A stretch of 39,740 bases of DNA from an uncultured Monoglobus sp. (GTDB lineage: Bacteria; Bacillota; Clostridia; Monoglobales; Monoglobaceae), in contig CANRBF010000016.1 of assembly GCA_947628795.1 (NCBI GenBank), positions 1-39,740 on the forward strand, given 5' to 3'. This document shows, in pieces, positions 32,453 through 39,740 of this stretch. The notes under the pieces were generated by a model. It made no database searches. It had not been told where the DNA came from and saw nothing but the letters and a program-made list of their open reading frames with translations. The position numbers and the translations under genes were made by a program. Each line of letters opens with the position of its first letter. Positions within the stretch are counted from its first letter, which is position 1.

Positions 32453-32704
32453 ATGAGTGAGGCTGTCGCGGGGAGCTTGGCGGCGGAGAGCCGCGCGGAT
32501 AAAAGAATTCTGAAACAGGAGGCGGCAGCGTACGGAGCGCTCCGAGCCGAGGCGCTTGACGCCCTTGAGGATTACCGCCGCTGCGTTAATAATTTTGACT
32601 ATATTTCCGACGAAAAGCTGGTCGACGTTTCGATATATAATATCCAAAGCGCCGCGTGCCGTTATGAGTTCCTGCTAAAAAATCTCAAAAGAATAAGCCG
32701 CTGA
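32453..32704 (+). CDS. DUF2508 (YaaL-like) protein
   Basis: An 83-residue soluble, helical protein. Its C-terminal half (CVNNFDYISDEKLVDVSIYN, CRYEFLLKNLKR) matches the pattern of DUF2508, found in sporulating Firmicutes and including Bacillus YaaL. No biochemical role is known for the family. AAAAGGAGTGATCGT precedes the ATG at 32453. It ends in its own terminator, so it is separate from the yqfC cluster. TATACT at 32427-32432 could be a -10, but no -35 is visible. Confidence 0.8.
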   Translation: MSEAVAGSLAAESRADKRILKQEAAAYGALRAEALDALEDYRRCVNNFDYISDEKLVDVSIYNIQSAACRYEFLLKNLKRISR

Positions 32705-32725
32705 CCCCTATGGGGTCATTTTTTT
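32702..32725 (+). terminator. Rho-independent terminator overlapping the stop codon
   Basis: TGACCCC (32702-32708) pairs with GGGGTCA (32712-32718), followed by seven T. The TGA stop of the DUF2508 gene is the first part of the stem. Confidence 0.9.
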
Positions 32726-32772
32726 AAGATCCCGTCATATTATATATTATTAAATAAAAAAGGTGTGATCAT

Positions 32773-33075
32773 ATGTCGGAGAGACGGCGGCGGGACGTGG
32801 ACAGGCAAAAACCCGCTTTGAGGGAGAAGATCGCCGACGCGGTGGATATTTCGAAAAATCTTGTGCTGGGGCTTCCTCTGGTCACCATGGTCGGCGACCG
32901 CGAGATGACCATAGAAAACTATGTGGGGATAATCGAGTACGGCGACGAGAGCATAAAAATAAAATGCAAGGCCGTGAATGTCGCGCTGCTTGGGAAGGAC
33001 CTTGAGCTTAAAACAATGACCGAGGAATTTTTATACATAACCGGGAGGTTCAAATGCTTTTCATTCGAATATTGA
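32773..33075 (+). CDS. yqfC: Sporulation protein YqfC
   Basis: A 100-residue protein of the YqfC/YabP family (LGLPLVTMVGDREMTIENYV, then a strand-rich C-terminus). Family members act in the mother cell during spore coat or cortex formation. AAGGTG precedes the ATG by 7 nt. It overlaps yqfD by 22 bases, so translation is coupled. Its position at the head of yqfC-yqfD-phoH matches Bacillus and Clostridium. Confidence 0.92.
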   Translation: MSERRRRDVDRQKPALREKIADAVDISKNLVLGLPLVTMVGDREMTIENYVGIIEYGDESIKIKCKAVNVALLGKDLELKTMTEEFLYITGRFKCFSFEY

Positions 33076-34313
33076 ATTATCTGCGCGGTTATCTGCTGCT
33101 GGATATAAGCGGCAGATTTCCGGAGCGGTTCATAAACATCTGCGTCCGCCGCGGGATAAGGGTGTGGGACGTGCGCTCGCAAGGCGGCGTGTTCCGCTGC
33201 AAGATGGCGGCGTCCGATTTTAAAAATGTCCGAGGTATCGCCCGGGTCACCGGAGCTAGGCTGAGGATAACCGAGCGCCGCGGCCTTGTTTTCACGCTCA
33301 GGCGGTACAGGCGCCGTTGGCCCGCCTTGATAGGTATCCTGCTGTTTTTGATAATAATTTACATAACGACCACCCGCGTTATGAGCGTGGACATCGCGGG
33401 CAACAGCCGCGTTTCCGAGGACGAGCTCAGGAGGCTGCTTTCCGAGTGCGGCGTCAGGGTCGGAGCCGCCGCGAAGGACATTGAGCCCGACATGGTGCGC
33501 AACGAGATGATACTCAAAAATGACGCGCTGGCGTGGGTCGGCGTGAACGTCCGCGGCTCCAGAGTTTTTATCGAGATAGTGGAGCGGCTTGATACCGAAA
33601 GCGTGCCGCATGTCACCGACGAGGAATGTAATCTTGTTGCGGCGAAGGATGGGGTGATCAGCCGCCTTGAGGTCAGACAGGGGCAGACGATGGTGCGGCG
33701 CGGCGACGGAGTGCGCGCGGGCGACATGCTGGTGAGCGGCGTTGTGGACAGCGTTTACGGCGGTTTCAGGTTGGTGCACGCCTTTGGAGAGGTGTACGCC
33801 GAGACCGAGTATTCCGAAACAAGGGAATATCCGCTTGTTTACACCGAAAGGGAGTACACGGGAGAGGAAAAGAATTTGTACGGTCTGGAGGTTTTCGGCA
33901 GAGAATTTAATTTATATCCAAAATCAGCGGCGCCCGGAGCTGACTTTGAAGAGGAGCGGAGCGAGGCGACCGTTACGCTGCCTTTCGTAAACTCGACGTG
34001 CGGCGGAGTTTTAAAAAAATACCGAAAATTTGAGGAAGTCGAAAAGCGGCGCACCGTTCGCGAGGCGGTCGAAACGGGCGTTGCCGAGCTGACGCCTGTC
34101 GTGGAGGGCTTAATTCCCGAGGGCGCCGAAATAACAAACAGGACAAACGAGCATAATATATTATCGGGAGACAGCGTCGAGATCACTGTGACTTTCAAGT
34201 GCCTTGAAAATATTGCCGAAGAGCGTGAAATTGACAAAAGTCTGATTGACAAAACCGAAAATTTGGATTATGATATAGATAATAATAATTTACCGGGCAA
34301 TGAGCCCGGATAA
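33054..34313 (+). CDS. yqfD: Sporulation protein YqfD
   Basis: A 419-residue membrane-anchored protein. The N-terminal cytoplasmic part (1-85) is arginine-rich. One transmembrane helix lies near 93-107 (WPALIGILLFLIIIYITTT). A large outer domain follows, starting with a POTRA-like segment (VMSVDIAGNSRVSEDELRRL). In Bacillus it is a sporulation protein with stage IV-type defects. GGGAGG lies 6 nt before the ATG, inside yqfC. The C-terminus is Asn/Asp-rich (NLDYDIDNNNLPGNEPG). Confidence 0.93.
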   Translation: MLFIRILNYLRGYLLLDISGRFPERFINICVRRGIRVWDVRSQGGVFRCKMAASDFKNVRGIARVTGARLRITERRGLVFTLRRYRRRWPALIGILLFLIIIYITTTRVMSVDIAGNSRVSEDELRRLLSECGVRVGAAAKDIEPDMVRNEMILKNDALAWVGVNVRGSRVFIEIVERLDTESVPHVTDEECNLVAAKDGVISRLEVRQGQTMVRRGDGVRAGDMLVSGVVDSVYGGFRLVHAFGEVYAETEYSETREYPLVYTEREYTGEEKNLYGLEVFGREFNLYPKSAAPGADFEEERSEATVTLPFVNSTCGGVLKKYRKFEEVEKRRTVREAVETGVAELTPVVEGLIPEGAEITNRTNEHNILSGDSVEITVTFKCLENIAEEREIDKSLIDKTENLDYDIDNNNLPGNEPG

Positions 34314-34326
34314 CAGAGGGTATTTA

Positions 34327-35325
34327 ATGGAAAGATTTATTGAAGTTGAAAAAATGGAGCTCGTCATAAACCTGTTCGGCAGCTTTGACGAGAATGTGAA
34401 AATTATAGAAAAAGAGCTTGACGTGGCGATAATCAACCGCGGTTCCGCGATCAAGGTGGGCGGCGAGCCCGAAAAGGTCGACAAAGCGGTGTCCGCCATA
34501 AATCAGCTTTTGGCGATCGCGGCGCGGGGCGAGCAGATAGGCGAGCAGGAAGTCCGTTATGTGATGGGCCAGATCGACGACGGCAACGAGGAAGAGCTGA
34601 AAGACCTGGGCAAGGACGTTATCTGCGTCACCTCAAACGGAACGCCGCTCAAAGCCAAAACCTTGGGTCAGAAAAAATACGTGGAAAAAATCAAGCAGAA
34701 CCCGATAGTGTTCGGCATCGGTCCCGCGGGAACCGGAAAGACATACCTGGCGGTTGCGATGGCGGTCTCGGCTTTTAAAAACAAAGAGGTCAACCGCATA
34801 ATCCTGACCCGTCCCGCTATCGAGGCGGGTGAAAGCCTGGGCTTTCTGCCCGGTGATATGCAGGAAAAGGTCGACCCGTATCTCAGGCCGCTATATGACG
34901 CGCTGGGCGAGATGCTCGGATTTGAGACGTTCCACAAGGTGCTGGAGCGCGGCCAGATCGAGGTGGCGCCGCTGGCATATATGCGCGGCAGAACGCTTGA
35001 CGACGCGTTCATAATCCTGGACGAGGCGCAGAACACCACCCGCGAGCAGATGAAGATGTTCCTGACCCGAATGGGCTTTGCCTCAAAGATCGTGGTGACG
35101 GGCGACGTGACGCAGGTCGATCTGCCGAGGGACAAGCAGTCGGGTCTCCGTGATGCGGAGATAGTGCTCAAAAACATTGAGGGCATAGAGTTTATGTATC
35201 TATCCGAAAAGGACGTTGTTCGCCATCCGCTGGTCCAGAAGATAGTCAAGGCGTACGAAAAGAAAACCCTTGAGCGCGAGCGCGTGGCGCAGCAACGAAA
35301 AGAGAGACAGAGGAATAAGATATGA
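34327..35325 (+). CDS. phoH: PhoH-like ATPase
   Basis: A 332-residue protein with an N-terminal KH-like part (~1-90) and a PhoH P-loop ATPase domain. Walker A is GPAGTGKT, followed by LTRPAIEAGESLGFLPGD, the DEAQN motif (FIILDEAQNTT) and GDVTQVDLP. PhoH proteins are thought to work with RNA metabolism and the YbeY nuclease beside it. I start it at 34327 because GAGGG lies 7 nt upstream; the in-frame ATG at 34300 has no ribosome site. Its last four bases overlap the ybeY start (ATGA). Confidence 0.95.
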   Translation: MERFIEVEKMELVINLFGSFDENVKIIEKELDVAIINRGSAIKVGGEPEKVDKAVSAINQLLAIAARGEQIGEQEVRYVMGQIDDGNEEELKDLGKDVICVTSNGTPLKAKTLGQKKYVEKIKQNPIVFGIGPAGTGKTYLAVAMAVSAFKNKEVNRIILTRPAIEAGESLGFLPGDMQEKVDPYLRPLYDALGEMLGFETFHKVLERGQIEVAPLAYMRGRTLDDAFIILDEAQNTTREQMKMFLTRMGFASKIVVTGDVTQVDLPRDKQSGLRDAEIVLKNIEGIEFMYLSEKDVVRHPLVQKIVKAYEKKTLERERVAQQRKERQRNKI

Positions 35326-35807
35326 AAGTCGCGATACTAAACGAGCAAAACAAGATCACGGTCAGCCGAAAGCTGCGCGAGCTTATCAAAAAGGCGGCGC
35401 GCGCGTCTTTGGGCTATTTCGGCCTGCGCGACGACGTGGAAGTCAGCGTCATGCTGACCGACAACGAGGGCATCAGGAACCTCAACAATCTGCACCGCGG
35501 GATCGACAGAGCCACCGACGTGCTGTCCTTCCCGATGTTCGAGTATGACGAGAAAGGCGATATCCATGAGGATTACGCTGAGTTTAACGAAATGGGTGAG
35601 ATCGTGCTGGGAGACATAGTGATCTCCCTTGAGCGCGCGCGGGAGCAGGCGGAACGGTACGGCCATTCGTTTGAGCGCGAGGTCGGATTTTTGACCGTTC
35701 ATTCCATGCTTCATCTTTTGGGATACGACCACATGACCCATGAGGACGAGGATGAAATGTTCGGCTATCAAAAAGAGATACTCGACAAAATGGGGCTTGA
35801 GCGATGA
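35322..35807 (+). CDS. ybeY: Endoribonuclease YbeY
   Basis: A 161-residue metal-dependent RNase needed for 16S rRNA maturation and ribosome quality control. The zinc motif H-x3-H-x5-H is complete (His127, His131, His137 in HSMLHLLGYDH). The family segment ATDVLSFPMFEY is near 64-75 and GEIVLGDIVIS near 92-102. AGAGG is 8 nt before the ATG. It overlaps phoH and dgkA by ATGA at both ends, so the three are tightly coupled. Confidence 0.97.
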   Translation: MKVAILNEQNKITVSRKLRELIKKAARASLGYFGLRDDVEVSVMLTDNEGIRNLNNLHRGIDRATDVLSFPMFEYDEKGDIHEDYAEFNEMGEIVLGDIVISLERAREQAERYGHSFEREVGFLTVHSMLHLLGYDHMTHEDEDEMFGYQKEILDKMGLER

Positions 35808-36259
35808 GCGGATTTAAAGACTTGCTCAAAAGCTTTGTTTACGCCGGCCGCGGTATTTTTGACTGCGCCGCTCGTGAGCGGAATTTCAGAATACATATCG
35901 CCGCGATCGTAACGGTGACGGTCTTCGCCGCGGTCTACGGAGTGACAAAAACCGAGGCCGCGGCCCTCGCTTTGACTATGGCGCTTGTGGCGTCGCTTGA
36001 GGCTGTGAACACCGCGGTCGAGGCGGCGGTCGATCTTGAGTCAAAAGAAAAAAGCGAGACCGCGAGGCTGGCAAAAGACGCCGCGGCGGGCGCCGTGCTG
36101 ATAGCGGCGGTCGGAGCGGTATTTGTGGCGGTGTTTATATTCGGCGACGCGGCGCGGTTTTTCCCTGCCGTTTTGACGATAGCGCGGCATTGGTATATTG
36201 TCGCGGCTTATATTTTGATAATGATATTGTTCGTATTTACAGTAAAATACAAAAAGTAA
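35804..36259 (+). CDS. dgkA: Diacylglycerol/undecaprenol kinase family protein
   Basis: A 151-residue membrane kinase of the prokaryotic DgkA family. In Gram-positive bacteria it phosphorylates undecaprenol to recycle the cell-wall lipid carrier. The signature ASLEAVNTAVEAAVDL contains the catalytic E-x-x-N-T-x-x-E. ARERNFRIHI precedes the first membrane helix. After the usual three helices there is an additional C-terminal helix (~132-147), longer than Bacillus DgkA (~120 residues). It overlaps ybeY by ATGA. The repeat R3 follows its stop at once. Confidence 0.93.
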   Translation: MSGFKDLLKSFVYAGRGIFDCAARERNFRIHIAAIVTVTVFAAVYGVTKTEAAALALTMALVASLEAVNTAVEAAVDLESKEKSETARLAKDAAAGAVLIAAVGAVFVAVFIFGDAARFFPAVLTIARHWYIVAAYILIMILFVFTVKYKK

Positions 36260-36264
36260 TGGCT

Positions 36265-36383
36265 CGCCCTTGGGGAGTAATAAGCAAGCTTTGCTTGCGG
36301 ATTCAAAGCTACCTTTCAAAATTGCTTGCAATTTTGACCAAGAGCTTCATTAATGCTGTCTGCGAAGCAGACTGAGAGGGGTT
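36265..36383 (+). repeat. Structured dispersed repeat, copy R3 (5'-truncated)
   Basis: Copy 3 of the R1 family, without the first two hairpins. It keeps GCAAGC-TTT-GCTTGC (36284-36298), CAAAATTGC/GCAATTTTG (36317-36336) and GTCTGC-GAA-GCAGAC (36358-36372), closed by CCCT (36267-36270) with AGGG (36377-36380). It sits between dgkA and era, where many relatives carry cdd. Confidence 0.85.
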
Positions 36384-36438
36384 TAATTGCTGTTTGAGTG
36401 GTTAACCCGTTATAACGAATAAACGCAAGGAGGAATAT

Positions 36439-37329
36439 ATGAAATCAGGATTTGTCGCAATAACAGGCAGGCCCAACGCGGGCAAGTCGACCCTGCTCAA
36501 CCGTCTGGTGGGCGAGAAGGTGGCTATCGTCTCGCGCAAGCCTCAGACCACAAGAACAAAAATACTGGGCGTTCACACAACCGACGACTGTCAGCTGGTG
36601 CTTATCGACACGCCCGGTATACACAAGCCGCACAACAAGCTGGGACAGCGCATGGAGCGGTACATATACTCGGCCACTCGCGACATTGACGCGCTGATAT
36701 ACATGGTTGACGCGGGAATTTCCGAAAGCGAACTTGAGGCCGAGCGGGAGGCTCTCGGCGGTCTCAAGGCCTCGGGCGTGCCCGTGGTGCTTGCGGTCAA
36801 TAAGATCGACACGATGCCGAGGATAAACATGCTGCCTCTGCTCGACAAGATACAGCATATATATGATTTCGAGGGTATTGTTCCGATCTCGGCCAAGTCG
36901 GGCGAGAATGTGGACAAGCTGCTGGAGGTTGTCGAAGCTCTTATGGAGGAGGGGCCTAAGTTCTTCCCCGACGACGTTATAACCGACCAGCCCGAGCGTC
37001 AGATCGTGGCCGAGTTTATTCGCGAAAAGGCGCTGCGCCTTTTAAACAAAGAGATACCCCACGGCATCGCGGTCGAGATAGAAAAAATGAAGCAGCGCGA
37101 AAACGGTACATACGACATTTCCGCGGTGATCTACTGCGAGAAGCAGAGCCACAAGGGAATAATAATCGGCAAGGGCGGCGAAAAGCTGAAGGACATCGGC
37201 AGAAGGGCGCGCGAGGATATCGAGCGTTTTTTGGACGAAAAGGTTTATCTCAAGCTTTGGGTAAAAGTAAAGGAAAACTGGCGCAATATCGAAAACTTTA
37301 TCAACGATATGGGCTTTGAAAAGAATTAA
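36439..37329 (+). CDS. era: GTPase Era
   Basis: A 296-residue ribosome-assembly GTPase. The GTP motifs are G1 GRPNAGKST (10-18), the switch segment PQTTRTKILG, G3 DTPGIH, G4 NKID and G5 SAKSG. The C-terminal KH domain (~200-296) binds the 3' end of 16S rRNA and has IIGKGGEKLKDIGRRAREDI. AAGGAGG is 7 nt before the ATG. It closes the conserved cluster from yqfC. The gap to dgkA is 179 bp and contains R3; no promoter is obvious in it. Confidence 0.98.
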   Translation: MKSGFVAITGRPNAGKSTLLNRLVGEKVAIVSRKPQTTRTKILGVHTTDDCQLVLIDTPGIHKPHNKLGQRMERYIYSATRDIDALIYMVDAGISESELEAEREALGGLKASGVPVVLAVNKIDTMPRINMLPLLDKIQHIYDFEGIVPISAKSGENVDKLLEVVEALMEEGPKFFPDDVITDQPERQIVAEFIREKALRLLNKEIPHGIAVEIEKMKQRENGTYDISAVIYCEKQSHKGIIIGKGGEKLKDIGRRAREDIERFLDEKVYLKLWVKVKENWRNIENFINDMGFEKN

Positions 37330-37377
37330 AAGTCAAAATGCAAACAACGGATTCGGACAGTTGAAAGGAAGATAAAT

Positions 37378-39740
37378 ATGAAAAGATTTCTGTGTTTTAT
37401 CACGATTTTGTGTATGGTGTTTCCGTCGATATTAGTTTCTGCCGACAGCGGTATCACGATCGAGGAAGTGAGAGGAGGTTTTGAGTCTGTAGCCGTTATT
37501 TGGACAAATCCAAACGCCGAGACGGGCTACAATGTGTATGTGAAAAAGTCAGCCGACGCCGATTATCCGCAGCAGCCGATCGACAAGGAGCTCATCAGAT
37601 ACTACGGCGGCTATTACCGCGCGGACGCTTTGGGACTTGCCGCGGGCGAATACGACGTTAAAATCGAAAACGCCGACAAGTCAAGCTCGGCCGAGAGCAA
37701 AAACATTGCCGTTTCAGCTTATCGGCGCGAGGGATTCGCCTTTTCGTCAAGCTCTCCCAACAAGTCGGCCTCGGGCGGCTACAATGACGACGGAACCGTT
37801 AAATCCGACGCTCAGATCCTCTACATAACAAACGAGAATGTCAATACCGTCAAGTTCGGTATCAAAGAGGGCAGCAAGATCAAAGAGTACACGGGACTTA
37901 AAAATATTCTCCAGTCCTACAGAAAAGACTCGAGACCGCTTATCGTGCGTTTTATCGGCATGATAGACGGCGAGAAGATAAGCGGTCTTGTCGTTTCGGA
38001 CGGCAAACCCGCGTTTCTGGAGTCCAAGGAATCCAAAAACATCACGTTCGAGGGTGTGGGCGACGACGCGACACTCAAATGGTTCGGCCTTAATTTGAAC
38101 GGAAACAAAAACACCGAGATCAGGAACCTGGGCCTCGTGCTGTTCACCGATGACGGCATTTCGATCAATGGTTCCAATGAAAATATATGGGTACACAACA
38201 TTGATTTTTATTACGGAAAGACCGATCCCAAGGAGGATGACAAGATAAAAGGCGACGGCGCGCTCGATATCAAGGCGGGCGCGAAGTACTGCACGCTCTC
38301 ATACAACCATTTTTGGGACAGCGGAAAATGCTCGCTGATCCAGCCAAACAGCAAGAGCGACACGGGCGACGGAACCGACTATCTCACATACCATCACAAC
38401 TGGTTTGACCACTCGGATTCACGCCATCCCAGGACCAGATACTCAAACGTGCATATGTACAACAACTATTTCGACGGCAACAGCGGCTACGGCATCGGCG
38501 TGACATCGGGAGCCTCGTTGTTCGCGGAAAATAATGCTTTTCGCGGCGTGAGCTCGCCCATGCTTTCTTCAAAGCAGGGCCACGACGACGGAACATTCAG
38601 CGGCGAAGCCGGCGGAATAATAAAATCATATAACAATCTGATGATCGATTGCGGGGATGTTGCGTATTACAGCGGAACCAAAGATTTTGACGCTTATCTC
38701 GCGTCTTCAAGAGACGAGGAAGTGCCGTCCTCGGTCACCACCAAGCAAAAGACTTATGTCAAAAGCGGTGTAACCTACACATACAGAGATACCTACAGCA
38801 ATTTTGACACAAAGGTCGATCTCGTGTCAAATCCCGACCCCGCGGAGAGCGTTGCCGAGGACGTCAAAAGCCACGCGGGAAGAAGCGGCGGAGGCGATAT
38901 TGTTTTCGACCTGAGCAATTATGCTCCAACCGACACCAAGAGTCCCGACACCAGCCACGACATAGTGCCCGAGCTTAAAAAGATGCTCGAGGACTATCAA
39001 TCGTCCGTGGTGAAAAACTACGTCGGCGACGAGATCGAGTATCCCGCCACAAGCGGCGAGATCCCCGCTCCCAAACCCACAGAAAAACCGACTCCTGCCC
39101 CGACAGGAACGCCTGTTCCGACAAGTACGCCTGCTCCGACCGGTACGCCCGCTCCGACAAGCACGCTTGCTCCGACCGGTACTCCGATATCGACCGCATC
39201 CCCGATACCGACCGTTACTCCGATATCGACCGCAGCTCCAACGACTACTCCAACGTCGGTCGAGACGCCCAAGATAAGCATATCGAGCTTTATCGGAGGC
39301 AAGACCGTGACATTAACGACGGCCACCGAGGGCGCGCAGATTTATTACACCCTTGACGGTACCGCTCCGAATACCTCTTCAAATCCCTACGACGGCCCGA
39401 TAACCCTGACCGATACGGCCTCGGTAAAGGCGATAGCGGTGAAAGACGGAATGAACCCGAGCAAGACCGCGGGCGGAAGAATAACGGTCGGCAATACCGC
39501 AGCGCCCGCGTCAAGTCACAACGCGGGACAGCTTGAGGTCGGAACGGTGATAACGCTGCGCTCCGAGACCTCGGGCTCGATGATATACTATACCACGGAC
39601 GGCAGCAATCCCACGACCGAGAGCCAAAAATATTCGGGAGGCATAGCGATAACATCGGACGTTACGATAAAGGCGATAGCCGTGAAGGACGGCTATAAAA
39701 ACAGCGGAATATTCGAGGCGGCGTACACGGTGCCGAAGAT
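37378..39740 (+). CDS. Secreted pectate lyase (PL1), C-terminus beyond the window
   Basis: At least 787 residues, open to the window edge. A signal peptide (MKRFLCFITILCMVFPSILV, cleavage near VSA/DS) leads to a fibronectin-III-like domain (~25-115), a PL1 parallel beta-helix (~150-500), a Pro/Thr linker and two chitobiase-C-terminal-like repeats (~631-710 and ~720-785, each with IYYTxDG). The lyase core has DGALDIKAGAKYCTLSYNHF, SGKCSLIQ and HNWFDHSDSRHPRTRY. Arg352 of HPR fits the catalytic arginine, and the surrounding acidic residues suit calcium binding. It would cleave demethylated polygalacturonan by beta-elimination, after the CE8 enzyme encoded upstream. AAAGGAAG precedes the ATG. 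It starts 48 bp after era with no promoter or terminator that I can see between. Confidence 0.93.
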   Translation, partial: MKRFLCFITILCMVFPSILVSADSGITIEEVRGGFESVAVIWTNPNAETGYNVYVKKSADADYPQQPIDKELIRYYGGYYRADALGLAAGEYDVKIENADKSSSAESKNIAVSAYRREGFAFSSSSPNKSASGGYNDDGTVKSDAQILYITNENVNTVKFGIKEGSKIKEYTGLKNILQSYRKDSRPLIVRFIGMIDGEKISGLVVSDGKPAFLESKESKNITFEGVGDDATLKWFGLNLNGNKNTEIRNLGLVLFTDDGISINGSNENIWVHNIDFYYGKTDPKEDDKIKGDGALDIKAGAKYCTLSYNHFWDSGKCSLIQPNSKSDTGDGTDYLTYHHNWFDHSDSRHPRTRYSNVHMYNNYFDGNSGYGIGVTSGASLFAENNAFRGVSSPMLSSKQGHDDGTFSGEAGGIIKSYNNLMIDCGDVAYYSGTKDFDAYLASSRDEEVPSSVTTKQKTYVKSGVTYTYRDTYSNFDTKVDLVSNPDPAESVAEDVKSHAGRSGGGDIVFDLSNYAPTDTKSPDTSHDIVPELKKMLEDYQSSVVKNYVGDEIEYPATSGEIPAPKPTEKPTPAPTGTPVPTSTPAPTGTPAPTSTLAPTGTPISTASPIPTVTPISTAAPTTTPTSVETPKISISSFIGGKTVTLTTATEGAQIYYTLDGTAPNTSSNPYDGPITLTDTASVKAIAVKDGMNPSKTAGGRITVGNTAAPASSHNAGQLEVGTVITLRSETSGSMIYYTTDGSNPTTESQKYSGGIAITSDVTIKAIAVKDGYKNSGIFEAAYTVPK
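39088..39255 (+). repeat. In-frame PT-rich tandem repeat, pectate lyase linker
   Basis: Imperfect 18-base units encode TPAPTG, TPVPTS, TPAPTS and similar hexapeptides. They form a flexible linker between the PL1 catalytic domain and the chitobiase-like repeats. The style is close to the linkers of the GH95-CE8 enzyme. Confidence 0.85.

Noticed and set aside
32731..32772. A sigma-E-type promoter before yqfC (GTCATATT at 32734-32741).
   Set aside because: The -35-like part fits, but no -10 resembling CATACAAT lies at the right distance before the start.

Overview
The window looks like a spore-forming, fermentative, anaerobic Clostridia genome (Bacillota) that lives on plant cell-wall pectin, probably from a gut. 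The evidence is sigH, the sporulation genes yqfC and yqfD, the pta-ackA acetate pathway, the Firmicutes yqfC-yqfD-phoH-ybeY-dgkA-era gene order, strong AGGAGG ribosome sites, and three large pectin-type carbohydrate-active enzymes. The repertoire recalls Monoglobus-like pectin degraders, but I cannot assign a genus from sequence alone. Most of the window is of medium G+C. The recombinase gene at the left end and the first ~1.1 kb of the 3147-7385 gene are much more AT-rich.

Layout. 1-1400: an AT-rich serine recombinase, then five minus-strand tRNA genes (transcribed Gly-Arg-His-Gln-Lys) with a textbook promoter and terminator. 1500-7500: an unrecognised helix-turn-helix protein and a very large secreted multidomain protein. 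7590-10551: a MocR/PdxR-type regulator divergent from pdxS-pdxT (vitamin B6 synthesis). 10668-13090: a GNAT acetyltransferase, a DUF308 membrane protein and a second MocR-type regulator. 13295-23307: a GH95 enzyme without signal peptide, followed by a secreted 2218-residue paralogue fused to a CE8 pectin methylesterase. 23532-26492: pta, ackA and sigH. 26493-27278: a non-coding stretch with a DnaA-box cluster, a structured repeat and CsoR operators. 27279-30110: csoR and a copA whose reading frame runs into copZ. 30163-32316: a two-component system on the minus strand. 32453-37329: a DUF2508 gene and the yqfC-era cluster. 37378 to the end: a secreted PL1 pectate lyase cut by the window edge.

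How the genes work together. The PL1 lyase, the CE8 methylesterase and GH95 would demethylate pectin, cleave its backbone and trim L-fucose or L-galactose side residues. Pta-AckA would turn the resulting acetyl-CoA into acetate and ATP. The two GH95 genes share a 14-nt identical element upstream of a TATAAT box, which suggests common control.

The most unusual signals are: (1) a dispersed, oriented repeat (three copies plus a related inverted half copy) whose hairpins keep pairing although their bases differ, so it is either a structured RNA or a palindromic mobile element; (2) a CopA-CopZ fusion that keeps a complete internal ribosome site for CopZ; (3) two MocR-type regulators in which arginine replaces the PLP-binding lysine, one of them divergent from the PLP biosynthesis genes; (4) the GH95-CE8 fusion and the promoter element it shares with its paralogue.
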